DNA of 26,343 bases from JAEUUM01 sp038326165 (GCA_038326165.1 JBBQJT010000053.1:1-26343); one strand, 5' to 3'; shown: positions 15,843-23,760, counted from the first letter of the stretch. Program-made: numbers and translations. Notes: generated by a model not told the origin, from the sequence alone.

Positions 15843-16847
15843 ATGCGAATAAAATTTGCGCTCATAGGTTGCGGCCACATAGGCAAACGACATGCTGAAA
15901 TGATTATGCGGCATCCCGATGCTCAGTTGGTGGCTACTATAGATTCAAAGTCTAAAGCTGAGTTGAATATTGATTTTGATCAAGTTCCACATTTCATGTC
16001 CATCAAGGAATTTTGGAACTCTGGGATTGAAACCGATGTGGTAAACATTGCTTCACCCAATGGTTTGCATACAGCTCAAGCTTTGGACTGCCTTGATCAC
16101 AAAAAACATGTGGTAATTGAGAAGCCTATTGCGCTTTCAAAAGCGGATGCTGAAGCTGTGATATTTAAGGCCTTGCATGTACATCGTCAGGTGTTCTGTG
16201 TTATGCAAAACCGATATTCCCCACCTTCCGTCTGGATCAAAGACCTAATTGAAAGTGGCAAACTTGGAAAAATATACCTCGTTCAAACCAGTTGTTATTG
16301 GAATCGGGATGAAAGATACTATACCGGAAATGGAACCTGGCATGGAAATAAAGAACTTGATGGAGGGACCTTGTTCACACAGTTCTCCCACTTTATTGAT
16401 ATTCTCTATTGGTTATTTGGCGACATTACCAATATTACTTCAAAATTTAATGACTTCAACCACGGAAATCTGACAGACTTTGAAGATTCTGGAATGGTCC
16501 ATTTTGATTTTGTAGATGGTGGTATGGGTTGTTTGAACTATTCAACATCAATCTGGAACAAAAACCTGGAAAGCAGTATGACCATCATTGCTGAAAACGG
16601 AAGCGTCAAGATAGGAGGTCAGTACATGAACGTAGTTGAATATTGTCACATCAAAGATTATGAAATGCCCGATCTCGCTCCGACCAACCCAGGTAATGAT
16701 TATGGAGCATACAAGGGTTCTGCGCAAAACCATAATTTCATCATTGACAATGTGATCGATGTACTCAATAACCGAGCTTCTATTACCACCAATGCTATGG
16801 AAGGCTTGAAAGTGGTTGAAATTATTCAGAGAATTTATCAGTCGTAG
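15843..16847 (+). CDS. Gfo/Idh/MocA family oxidoreductase, WbpB/WlbA-like UDP-HexNAcA 3-dehydrogenase
   Basis: A 334-aa NAD-dependent sugar dehydrogenase. The N-terminal Rossmann domain shows IGCGHIGKRH (residues 8-17), and the EKPIAL motif (about 93-98) carries the family's catalytic Lys95. The C-terminal half (QNRYSPPSVWIKDLIE, YLVQTSCYWNRDERYY and GNGTWHGNKELDGGTLFTQ, with SHFIDILYWLFG) closely follows WbpB/WlbA, which oxidises UDP-GlcNAcA at C3 during synthesis of diacetamido-uronic acids. Together with the upstream 6-dehydrogenase this suggests an acidic amino-sugar in the polymer. The aminotransferase and acetyltransferase expected next are not in the window, so the final sugar is uncertain. 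The ATG at 15843 leads straight into the Rossmann strand. Confidence 0.88.
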   Translation: MRIKFALIGCGHIGKRHAEMIMRHPDAQLVATIDSKSKAELNIDFDQVPHFMSIKEFWNSGIETDVVNIASPNGLHTAQALDCLDHKKHVVIEKPIALSKADAEAVIFKALHVHRQVFCVMQNRYSPPSVWIKDLIESGKLGKIYLVQTSCYWNRDERYYTGNGTWHGNKELDGGTLFTQFSHFIDILYWLFGDITNITSKFNDFNHGNLTDFEDSGMVHFDFVDGGMGCLNYSTSIWNKNLESSMTIIAENGSVKIGGQYMNVVEYCHIKDYEMPDLAPTNPGNDYGAYKGSAQNHNFIIDNVIDVLNNRASITTNAMEGLKVVEIIQRIYQS

Positions 16848-16856
16848 GATGGTTTT

Positions 16857-17035
16857 TAGGTTATGGTTTATGGGTTATGGGTTATGGGTTATGGGTTATG
16901 GGTTATGGGTTATGGGTTATAGGTTATTGTTTATAGGTTATGGGTTATGGTTTATGGTTTATGGTTTATAGGTTATGGTTTATGGTTTATAGGTTATGGT
17001 TAATTATTTATGGGTTATGGTTTATGGGTTATAGT
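16857..17035 (+). repeat. Heptad repeat array R1 (TTATGGG), G-rich on plus strand
   Basis: Tandem 7-bp units run through here, including seven perfect consecutive TTATGGG copies at 16868-16916, then degenerate TTATGGT, TTATAGG and TTTATGG units. It fills most of the 310-bp gap after the oxidoreductase gene; the remaining 120 bp before the phosphatase hold nothing recognisable. It is the only array in this orientation. Open frames through it are artefacts, because 21 nt give a stop-free 7-residue repeat. Confidence 0.95.
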
Positions 17036-17157
17036 AATTTGTTTTTGAGAACTCCAATTAAGTTGTTGAGTTGTTTAGAACTTATCCTCAAAAATAAACC
17101 ATCTACTATAAACCTCTGCACGCTTTTACCAATCATACACGTTATACCTAAAAATAA

Positions 17158-17883
17158 ATGTTTCCCTTCTTAAAAAAGAGTACCAAAATACCAATAGGCA
17201 ATCAGTTAAAAACAGATATGCATTCCCATCTGTTGCCTGGCATTGATGATGGTGCTCCTGACATGGAAACCAGTTTGCTACTGATCAATGGACTGGTAGG
17301 TCTTGGATATCAACACCTGATAACTACCCCGCATGTCATGAACGATATGTATCCCAATACACCTGAAGTCATTTTACCAAAACTGGAAGAACTAAGATCT
17401 GCCGTGTTAGATGCTGGCATTGAAGTGCAAATTGATGCTGCAGCTGAATATTATGTGGATGAATTCTTCGAGGATTACATTAAGTCTGAATCATTACTTT
17501 GTTTTGACAACAACAAAGTGCTCATTGAGCAAAGCATGGCACAAGAATATCCTCGATTCAAAGAGGTCGTTTTTGATCTGAGGCTGAAAGGCTATGTACC
17601 TATTATTGCACACCCAGAAAGATATGTTTACTACAATAACTTTAGGCACGAGTTCCAATGGTTCAAAGATGCTGGATGTTTATTGCAAGTAAATTTACTT
17701 TCATTACAAGGATACTATGGCAAAATGGAAAGACAGCTTGCAGAATATCTTTTTAAATCCGATCTAATTGATTTCTTGGGAACAGACTGTCACCATGAAA
17801 GACACTTGATTCGTTTGACTGGTTTTGCAAAAGAATCGCAAGTAAACCTCGCCCAAACCAAATGGGCCAATGCAAGTTTATGA
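17158..17883 (+). CDS. CpsB/YwqE-type protein tyrosine phosphatase (PHP fold)
   Basis: A 241-aa metal-dependent phosphatase that removes phosphate from the tyrosine cluster of the polysaccharide co-polymerase kinase. The PHP metal-binding residues are all present: DMHSHLLPGIDDG (His22, His24), TTPH (His59), AEYYVDE, IAHPERY (His152) and GTDCHH (Asp210, His212). The length fits CpsB/CapC/YwqE. Its natural substrate is very likely the Wzc-like kinase encoded two genes downstream, with the Wza-like gene between. The ATG at 17158 is the only plausible start. The 120 nt upstream follow a heptad array and show no clear promoter. Confidence 0.92.
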   Translation: MFPFLKKSTKIPIGNQLKTDMHSHLLPGIDDGAPDMETSLLLINGLVGLGYQHLITTPHVMNDMYPNTPEVILPKLEELRSAVLDAGIEVQIDAAAEYYVDEFFEDYIKSESLLCFDNNKVLIEQSMAQEYPRFKEVVFDLRLKGYVPIIAHPERYVYYNNFRHEFQWFKDAGCLLQVNLLSLQGYYGKMERQLAEYLFKSDLIDFLGTDCHHERHLIRLTGFAKESQVNLAQTKWANASL

Positions 17884-18006
17884 TATAAAAAATATGATCA
17901 ATTTCCTTATTATTGAAATGAAAAACCCTCTCAACACTTAGCTCGTAAATAATGAGCATTGGCAATTGTGTTTTTCGTTATGTCTTCTCCAAAAATCTCG
18001 TATTTC

Positions 18007-18783
18007 ATGAAAAAAAACAGACTTCTATTCTACATAATAATCAGTTTGATTGGTTTTTCAAGCTGTATTTCACATAAGGAACTGCTTAATTTTCAAGAAG
18101 GTGAAAGTTGGGAATCGGTGGCTAAAAGTTTGCCTGTTCAGCCTGTTTTGATCATTCAGCCGGACGACATTCTGAACGTCACGGTCCAAAGTTTTGATAT
18201 GGTTGCTGCTGCACCCTATAATTTGATGGCAATATCAGCTGCGTCTCAAGGTTCCGCTGCGAACATCAATACACCAGGTGGCTTTTTGGTGGATCCTTCG
18301 GGCAATATCGATTTTCCGGTGTTGGGTCAAATTAAGGTCGGTGGTTTGAATTTGACTGAAGCCAAAGAGAAAATCCAAAAAATGGTAGCACAGCAATTGG
18401 TTGATCCTGTTGTGAATATTCGTTTCATGAATTTTAGAATTACGGTATTGGGTGAAGTCAATTCCCCAGCTACCTATACCATACCTGATCAAAAAATAAA
18501 TCTTCTGGAGGCCCTAGGTCTTGCCGGAGACTTGTCAACCTATGGCCGAAGGGACAACATCCTCATTATACGTGAGGTCAATGGAAAAAGAGAGTTTGGG
18601 CGTGTCAATCTGAAAGATCGGTCTTTTTTCAATTCGCCCTACTTTTACTTGGCTCAAAATGATGTAATATACGTAGAACCACTTAAAGAAAAGACCAATA
18701 CTTTGGCAGATAAAAGCAGCAAGCTGGTGCCTTGGCTTACTGTGGTGATTACTTTTGTTACACTCCTCGTTACCGTTTTATAA
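18007..18783 (+). CDS. wza: Polysaccharide export outer-membrane lipoprotein (Wza-like)
   Basis: A 258-aa exporter subunit from the ATG at 18007; a TTG at 17959 would add residues before the signal peptide and is unlikely. It begins MKKNRLLFYIIISLIGFSSC, a lipoprotein signal with Cys20 as the probable lipidated residue. A poly-export domain follows (IQPDDILNVTVQSFD, GGFLVDPSGNIDFPVLGQ), then an SLBB-type domain (ITVLGEVNSPATYTIP, LLEALGLAGDLS). A hydrophobic C-terminal helix (LTVVITFVTLLVTVL) is typical of Bacteroidota Wza proteins. The product forms the outer-membrane exit channel with the Wzc-like protein, whose gene starts 12 nt later in the same frame. Confidence 0.92.
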   Translation: MKKNRLLFYIIISLIGFSSCISHKELLNFQEGESWESVAKSLPVQPVLIIQPDDILNVTVQSFDMVAAAPYNLMAISAASQGSAANINTPGGFLVDPSGNIDFPVLGQIKVGGLNLTEAKEKIQKMVAQQLVDPVVNIRFMNFRITVLGEVNSPATYTIPDQKINLLEALGLAGDLSTYGRRDNILIIREVNGKREFGRVNLKDRSFFNSPYFYLAQNDVIYVEPLKEKTNTLADKSSKLVPWLTVVITFVTLLVTVL

Positions 18784-18795
18784 AATAATTTTAAT

Positions 18796-21183
18796 TTGGA
18801 ATCCAATAATCCATTACTGATAAAGAAAGAATCTGCTGAGAACGAACTTCAGGCGCTTCTTTTCAAATACCTGAGATACTGGCCATTCATACTTTTTAGC
18901 GTGATTTTAGCAGGTTCCTTAGCATGGCTCTACCTCCGTTACAAAGTCCCAATGTACGAGGTAAAATCTACCATTCTCATCAAGGACGAAAAGAAAGGAT
19001 CTGCCCAAGGATTCTCGGAAGAGAGTGTGTTTTCTGATTTGCAAATGTTCTCCTCGAACAAAAATATTGAAAACGAAATTCAGATTCTCAAGTCGAGAAT
19101 GTTGATGGAACAAGTGGTAACAAAACTTGGCCTGAACTACAGCTACTACACCATTGGCCGAATAAAAACAAGTGAAGCTTACAAGAGCAGTCCGATTATA
19201 CTAACTGCTGACAGTCTCACTCAGGAAGCTTATGGTGTTTCATTCGAAGTAAAGGCACTTAAAGACAATAAATTCAATCTTACTTTTGGTGGTACTTCCA
19301 GTGTTCAAGAGTTTGGCAAGTCACTCAGCTTCCCATGGGGAAAAATAACCCTGACCAATTCTGGTTCCACTTCAAATCCAGAATACACCTACCAATTGGG
19401 TATTTCAAACCCAACAGATGTTGCCGCAAGATATGCAGGTGCACTAAAAGTAGGAACAATAGTTTCACAATCAACAGTGCTGGAGCTTAGCTTAATTGAT
19501 GAAAGCCCAGAGAAGGCAAAGGATATCCTGAATACCTTGGTTGAAATATACAATGAAGCAGCTATTGGTGATAAAAATAGAGTGGCTCGCAAAACACTTG
19601 ATTTTTTGGATGGCAGAATTGACATCCTTACCAAAGAACTCAATGGGGTTGAAAATGGAATTCAATCTTACAGAAGCAGGAATGAAATTTATAGTATGTC
19701 GGCAGAGTCTGATTTGCTTTATACGCAAGTAAGCGAATTGGACAAACAAATGTCCGAAGTAGATATTCAATTGAGTATTTTAAGTTCTATTAAAGAATAC
19801 CTAAAAAAGGAGGAAAATACCTTTGAGTTTGTGCCTTCCAATCTGAGCATCAACAATTTAACTTTAGGCGGTTTGCTGCAAAAATTCAATGAACTCCTAG
19901 GTGAACGAGAACGCATGATCAAGTCCCAACGAGGCAACAATCCCGCATTGATCACTTTAGAAAATCAATTGCGCAATTTGCGTTCCAATATCCTTCAAAA
20001 CATTGACAACATCCAGAGGGATTTAAATATTTCACGAACCAAAATAAAGTCCAGAAATAGTTTCTTAGAAGCTCGGGTACAAACTATGCCTAGAAAGGAA
20101 CGTGAAATGTTGGAATTTAACCGACAACAAAAAATCAAGGAAACGCTGTATTTGTATCTTCTACAAAAAAGAGAAGAAACCACCCTCACATTGGCCATAG
20201 CAGTATCCAATTCTCGTCTTGTAGATCCTGCCAGAATCAAGAAAAATCCAGTTTCACCCAATAGAAGGCAAATCTATTTGGTCTTTATGTTTTTGGGCAT
20301 AGCCATTCCACTAGGCATAATAACCTTATTGGAAGCATTAAAGAACAAGATTGAAAACACAAAGGATATTGTAAACGCAACAAATACACCACTGGTAGGA
20401 TCCATACCTATTAAAAAGGCTGGTGAACAGATTGTGGTAAAGGCCAACAGTCGCTCAGGGATTGCTGAAGCCTTCCGATTGGTCCGAACCAATCTTAACT
20501 ATCTCACCGCCGGCAAACAAAATCAAGTCATCATGTTTACTTCGAGCATGAGCGGTGAAGGTAAAAGTTTTGTAACCCTCAATATGGGGATGGCCTTTGC
20601 CATTGCTGGCAAAAAAACCATCATCATCGAATTGGATCTCCGCAAACCCAAATTGATAAAATATCTACAACCAGAAACCCATAACAAGGGTCTTACTCAA
20701 TACTTGGTTGGTCAAACCGAACTGGATGAACTGATACAGACGTACAAGCCTCAAGAGAATTTGTATTACATCAATTGTGGTCCTCTTCCCCCAAATCCTG
20801 CGGAGTTGTTGACCACAGATAGGATCAAAGATCTGATTACAGAATTGCGAAAAACTTATGATTATATCCTTATCGATACACCACCAGTAGGATTGGTTAC
20901 TGATGCATTTTTGCTTTCGCCTTATGTGGATAGTACATTATTTGTGGTTCGTTATAAAGTAACTTCCAAATTTCAAATCAAGACGCTTGACGAGTATTAC
21001 CAACAAAATAAGTTCAATCACCTGGGTATTGTATTCAATGGCGTCAATCCAAAAGGTGCATACGGGTATGGATATGGATACGGATATGGATACGGATATG
21101 GTTATGGTTATGGATACTACAATGATGACAAAATGCCATTTTGGGATCGTATGAAGAGAAAGGTTAGGAAGGTGCTTGGGTAG
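18796..21183 (+). CDS. wzc: Wzc-like polysaccharide co-polymerase and bacterial tyrosine kinase
   Basis: A 795-aa inner-membrane protein controlling polymer length and export. A Wzz domain with transmembrane helices at about residues 30-50 and 490-510 encloses a long periplasmic coiled-coil region with a PxxP-like end. The cytoplasmic BY-kinase domain has Walker A SMSGEGKS (Lys590), Walker A' IELDLRKPK and Walker B ILIDTPPVG (Asp694). The C-terminus is a strict YG repeat with 11 tyrosines, the autophosphorylation cluster that the upstream CpsB-type phosphatase would reset. The start is a TTG, because an in-frame TAA (the wza stop) lies 12 nt upstream and no ATG precedes the first helix. Confidence 0.94.
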   Translation: MESNNPLLIKKESAENELQALLFKYLRYWPFILFSVILAGSLAWLYLRYKVPMYEVKSTILIKDEKKGSAQGFSEESVFSDLQMFSSNKNIENEIQILKSRMLMEQVVTKLGLNYSYYTIGRIKTSEAYKSSPIILTADSLTQEAYGVSFEVKALKDNKFNLTFGGTSSVQEFGKSLSFPWGKITLTNSGSTSNPEYTYQLGISNPTDVAARYAGALKVGTIVSQSTVLELSLIDESPEKAKDILNTLVEIYNEAAIGDKNRVARKTLDFLDGRIDILTKELNGVENGIQSYRSRNEIYSMSAESDLLYTQVSELDKQMSEVDIQLSILSSIKEYLKKEENTFEFVPSNLSINNLTLGGLLQKFNELLGERERMIKSQRGNNPALITLENQLRNLRSNILQNIDNIQRDLNISRTKIKSRNSFLEARVQTMPRKEREMLEFNRQQKIKETLYLYLLQKREETTLTLAIAVSNSRLVDPARIKKNPVSPNRRQIYLVFMFLGIAIPLGIITLLEALKNKIENTKDIVNATNTPLVGSIPIKKAGEQIVVKANSRSGIAEAFRLVRTNLNYLTAGKQNQVIMFTSSMSGEGKSFVTLNMGMAFAIAGKKTIIIELDLRKPKLIKYLQPETHNKGLTQYLVGQTELDELIQTYKPQENLYYINCGPLPPNPAELLTTDRIKDLITELRKTYDYILIDTPPVGLVTDAFLLSPYVDSTLFVVRYKVTSKFQIKTLDEYYQQNKFNHLGIVFNGVNPKGAYGYGYGYGYGYGYGYGYGYYNDDKMPFWDRMKRKVRKVLG

Positions 21184-21193
21184 GTAGATATCT

Positions 21194-21266
21194 TAAACCA
21201 TAAACCATAAACCATAAACCCATAAACCATAAACTATAACCCATAACCCATAAACTATAAACTATA
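21194..21266 (+). repeat. Heptad repeat array R2, C-rich on plus strand
   Basis: About ten degenerate 7-bp units (AACCATA/AACCCAT/AACTATA) begin 11 nt after the wzc stop. With R1 it forms an inverted pair around the cpsB-wza-wzc block. Confidence 0.9.
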
Positions 21267-21273
21267 TTCTTAG

Positions 21274-21350
21274 CCCCCTTTGTCTGAATTATGATTTATA
21301 GGATTTGAGGATTAGCAGGATTATTAATTGCTAGAAAATTTGAATAACCC
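21274..21350 (+). repeat. Dispersed GTCTGAATC element, copy A
   Basis: CCCCCTTTGTCTGAATT, then GATTTATAGGATTTGAGG, ATTAGCAGGATTATTAATT and TTTGAATAACCC, merging into a heptad array. It closely matches copies B, C, D and G. Confidence 0.85.
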
Positions 21351-21486
21351 ATAACCCATTAACTATAAACCATAACCCATTAACTATAAACCATAACCCA
21401 TCAACCATAAACCATAAACCATAAACTATAACCCATAACCCATCAACCATAAACTATAAACCATAAACCATAAACCCATAAACCTA
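21344..21486 (+). repeat. Heptad repeat array R3, C-rich on plus strand
   Basis: About twenty 7-bp units (AACCCAT, AACTATA, AACCATA, with CATCAACC variants) fill the space up to the DUF6922-like gene, leaving about 15 nt before its ATG. With R2 and copy A it accounts for the whole 318-bp gap after wzc. Confidence 0.92.
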
Positions 21487-21501
21487 ATCCTCACCCCATC
21501 A

Positions 21502-21801
21502 ATGCTCAACAATCCCAATAGCCTTTCTAAACATCTTTTTTGGGACGTCGATGCAAATAAAATTGATTGGAAAACAGATGCTGCTTTCATTATTCACAGA
21601 GTAATTGAATATGGCAAACTAGAAGATTGGGACGCTATAAAAAGGTACTATGGCAAAGCATACATAAAAGAACAAGTAGTCAAGTTTCGAGCTTTGGACG
21701 AGGTTAGCTTGTCTTTTCTTTGTGTTATTTTTGGATTAAATCTTGAAGACTTTAGATGTTACAGACTCAAACAGTCGAACCCAATCTCCTGGAACTTTTA
21801 A
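21502..21801 (+). CDS. DUF6922-like small protein, putative antitoxin partner of the AbiEii-type gene
   Basis: A 99-aa protein starting MLNNPNSLSKHLFWDVD, with DWKTDAAFIIHRVIEYG and DWDAIKRYYGK following. This FWDVD...IIxRVxEYG pattern is that of small helical proteins (DUF6922) that regularly precede AbiEii-like nucleotidyltransferases in Bacteroidota. I infer an antitoxin or DNA-binding role from that pairing; no catalytic motif is visible. It overlaps the next gene by 46 nt in another frame, which implies translational coupling. It sits directly after a heptad array, with no obvious promoter. Confidence 0.7.
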   Translation: MLNNPNSLSKHLFWDVDANKIDWKTDAAFIIHRVIEYGKLEDWDAIKRYYGKAYIKEQVVKFRALDEVSLSFLCVIFGLNLEDFRCYRLKQSNPISWNF

Positions 21802-22367
21802 GATCATTGATGTCAAATGAGGTATTTTCAGACTTTTACCTTGTAGGCGGTACAGCATTGGCATTACAAATTGGTCACAGAAAATCTATAGATATTGATC
21901 TTTTTGGGAATACCGAACTTGATGAGCTAAGTTTTTTGGAAATACTATCTAACTGGGGTAAAATTGAAATACTAAAAAAAAGCAGGAATATCCTGATATA
22001 TTTAATCAATGGTATAAAACTCGATTTCGTTAATTATCGTTATCCTTGGCTGCAAGAACCATTGATCCTAGAAGGTATCAGATTTGCATCTAAGCCGGAT
22101 ATCCTTGCAATGAAGTTGAATGCTATTTCCGGAAGAGGAAGCAAGAAGGATTTTATAGATTTATATTTTTTGCTGAAAGAATTTTCTATAAAAGAAGCTT
22201 TGAGTTTTTACAATAAAAAATACCAAGACGGTTCGTCCTTTTTAGTTAGAAAAAGTTTGTCATACTTTGGAGATGCGGACGCCGAACCATCACCACTTAT
22301 GTTTAATGACGTTTCGTGGGATGAAGTGAAAAGTAGCATAAGAACTGCGATAATAGATTTGGAATAG
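21756..22367 (+). CDS. AbiEii/AbiGii-type nucleotidyltransferase (putative toxin)
   Basis: A 203-aa protein of the DNA polymerase beta-like nucleotidyltransferase superfamily. The catalytic core is LVGGTALALQIGHRKSIDIDLF (residues 29-50; cited with Asp46 and Asp48), followed by GIKLDFVNYRYPW with a third acidic residue, and by KPDILAMKLNAISGRGSKKDFIDLYFLL, the typical C-terminal half. AbiEii toxins inhibit growth during phage infection, reported for relatives as tRNA nucleotide transfer. Whether this one is toxic is inferred. The start at 21756 is preferred over the ATG at 21810 because LQTQTVEPNLLELL is the family's usual N-terminus. It overlaps the partner gene by 46 nt. Confidence 0.85.
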   Translation: MLQTQTVEPNLLELLRSLMSNEVFSDFYLVGGTALALQIGHRKSIDIDLFGNTELDELSFLEILSNWGKIEILKKSRNILIYLINGIKLDFVNYRYPWLQEPLILEGIRFASKPDILAMKLNAISGRGSKKDFIDLYFLLKEFSIKEALSFYNKKYQDGSSFLVRKSLSYFGDADAEPSPLMFNDVSWDEVKSSIRTAIIDLE

Positions 22368-22420
22368 TTTAAAGGAAAAGAAAGGCAATGCATTCCACTA
22401 ATTCCCAAACCTAGTCTTAA

Positions 22421-22523
22421 CCACTTTTGTCTGAACCCTGACGTGTGCCCAGTCAGGAAAGGATTTGATTTATAGGATTTGAGGATTAGCAGGATTATTA
22501 ATTTCTAGCAAACTTGAATAACC
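22421..22523 (+). repeat. Dispersed GTCTGAATC element, copy B, with hairpin
   Basis: CACTTTTGTCTGAA is followed by a CCTGAC (22437-22442)/GTCAGG (22452-22457) hairpin, then the GATTTATAGGATTTGAGG and ATTAGCAGGATTATTAATT body. It combines the hairpin of copies E and H with the body of copies A, C, D and G. Confidence 0.85.
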
Positions 22524-22760
22524 TATCAACAATAAACCATAACCCCATAACCCATAAACCATATACCATAACCCATAAACTATAACCCATAAACCATAAA
22601 CCATAACCCATATACCATAACCCAAATAAACCTATAACCCATAACCCATAACCCATAAACCATAAACCATAAACCATAAACCCATCAACCCATAACCCAT
22701 AAACCATAAACCATAAACCATAAACATAACCCATAAACCATAACCATAACCCATAACCAT
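22521..22760 (+). repeat. Heptad repeat array R4, C-rich on plus strand
   Basis: The longest array in the window, about 240 bp of AACCATA/AACCCAT/AACTATA units. With copy B it explains almost all of the 450-bp gap between the AbiEii-type and HI0074-like genes. The long minus-strand open frame through it (a repeating YGLWFMG peptide) is an artefact. Confidence 0.93.
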
Positions 22761-22817
22761 ATCCCTCACACCAATAAAATATCAACCTCAGCCTAAAGAG
22801 TCAAATCTAAATACAAC

Positions 22818-23243
22818 ATGTATATAGAGGAAAAATTTAAAATCGTAAATACTCAATTTGAAAATGCACTAAATGGCCTAAATAATTCAGTGCTCATAGA
22901 TACAAGTTCATTTGAAACAGATCTAAAAGACACAGTTAAAAGTGGTATCATTCAAAAATTTGAATTAACGGTCGAATTGTTTTGGAAATCAGCCAAATTA
23001 TTTATCGAGCACAATAACGGAATTGTTGAAAAATCACCAAAGACTGTTGTCAAGTCCTTGTACCTCCTAGAATATATAAACGAAGAAATTTACCTCGGAC
23101 TTATGGATGCTATCAATGACCCAAATGAAATGAGTCACATTTACAATGAAGAAAACTATAACATCGTTTTGGGAAAAATCCCAACTCACATAGTCTGTCT
23201 AAATAAAGTATTCGAAAAAATGAATGCTTCAAACAATGGATAA
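22818..23243 (+). CDS. HI0074-like nucleotidyltransferase substrate-binding protein (HEPN-type helical bundle)
   Basis: A 141-aa all-helical protein matching the HI0074 family, partner of the small nucleotidyltransferase encoded next. Visible blocks are EKFKIVNTQFENALNGL, DTVKSGIIQKFELTVELFWK and KTVVKSLYLLEYI, and the motif region MDAINDPNEMSHIYNEE. In this family the motif is usually DRNxxSHxY, giving a HEPN-like R-x4-H. Here Pro102 replaces the Arg while His107 and Tyr109 stay. The pair probably forms a complex resembling MNT-HEPN modules. Function of the original H. influenzae pair is unknown. It overlaps the next gene. Confidence 0.85.
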   Translation: MYIEEKFKIVNTQFENALNGLNNSVLIDTSSFETDLKDTVKSGIIQKFELTVELFWKSAKLFIEHNNGIVEKSPKTVVKSLYLLEYINEEIYLGLMDAINDPNEMSHIYNEENYNIVLGKIPTHIVCLNKVFEKMNASNNG

Positions 23244-23538
23244 ATACGTAAAACTTGCAAAAGAGATAGTTCTAAAAACCGTCCAGGATGCCCCTTTTCA
23301 AGTTTTCCTTTTTGGAAGCAGAGCGATAAATTCCAACAATAAATTCAGTGATATAGATATTGGGCTATTGGGCGAAACACCCATTCCCGTAATGTTAAAA
23401 GTAGAAATAGAAAACGCAATAGAAGAAAGTATTGTACCCTATAAAGTGGATATTGTAGATTTTTACAAAGTTTCAGAGGCCTTTAAAAAGGAAGCTTTAA
23501 GGCATATTGAAATTTGGAAGAAAGCATCGGTAGCTTAA
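23236..23538 (+). CDS. HI0073-like minimal nucleotidyltransferase (MNT)
   Basis: A 100-aa protein from the ATG at 23236, which overlaps the HI0074-like stop by 8 nt; an ATG at 23224 is the alternative. The second MNT pair in the window shows the same 8-nt overlap, which favours this choice. The catalytic core is FLFGSRAINSNNKFSDIDIG, with Gly-Ser, ten residues, then Asp-x-Asp, followed by YKVDIVDF with the third Asp. Minimal nucleotidyltransferases of this type can transfer AMP to a HEPN partner; that activity is not shown for the HI0073/HI0074 pair. It is followed at once by repeat copy C. Confidence 0.88.
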   Translation: MDKYVKLAKEIVLKTVQDAPFQVFLFGSRAINSNNKFSDIDIGLLGETPIPVMLKVEIENAIEESIVPYKVDIVDFYKVSEAFKKEALRHIEIWKKASVA

Positions 23539-23540
23539 TG

Positions 23541-23612
23541 CCTTTTGTCTGAATCGGAATTTACAGAATTAAAGGATTAGCAGGATTATTAATTGCTAGC
23601 AAATTTGAATAA
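23541..23612 (+). repeat. Dispersed GTCTGAATC element, copy C
   Basis: CCTTTTGTCTGAATCGG, then ATTTACAGAATTAAAGG, ATTAGCAGGATTATTAATT and AAATTTGAATAACCC. It starts just after the HI0073-like stop codon. Confidence 0.85.
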
Positions 23613-23742
23613 CCCATAAACCATAAACCATAACCCATAAACCATAACCCATCAACCATAACCCATAAACCATAACCCATAACCCATAACCCATCAACTA
23701 TAACCCATAAACCATCAACCATCAACCATAAAAGATAAACCT
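23609..23742 (+). repeat. Heptad repeat array R5, C-rich on plus strand
   Basis: About eighteen units (AACCATA, AACCCAT, CATCAACC variants) reach within about 20 nt of the ABC permease start and so occupy its upstream region. Confidence 0.92.
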
Positions 23743-23760
23743 AAAACAAAAACCTCCCCC

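Noticed and set aside
16940..17173. Open reading frame of 77 codons with a YGLWFMV-type repeating peptide
   Set aside because: It lies in heptad array R1. Three heptads make seven codons without a stop, so long open frames arise automatically.
17959..18006. N-terminal extension of the Wza-like protein from a TTG
   Set aside because: It would place 16 residues before a complete lipoprotein signal peptide starting with the ATG at 18007.
22498..22785. Minus-strand open frame of 95 codons (repeating YGLWFMGYG peptide)
   Set aside because: Same artefact in array R4, no start signal and no domain.
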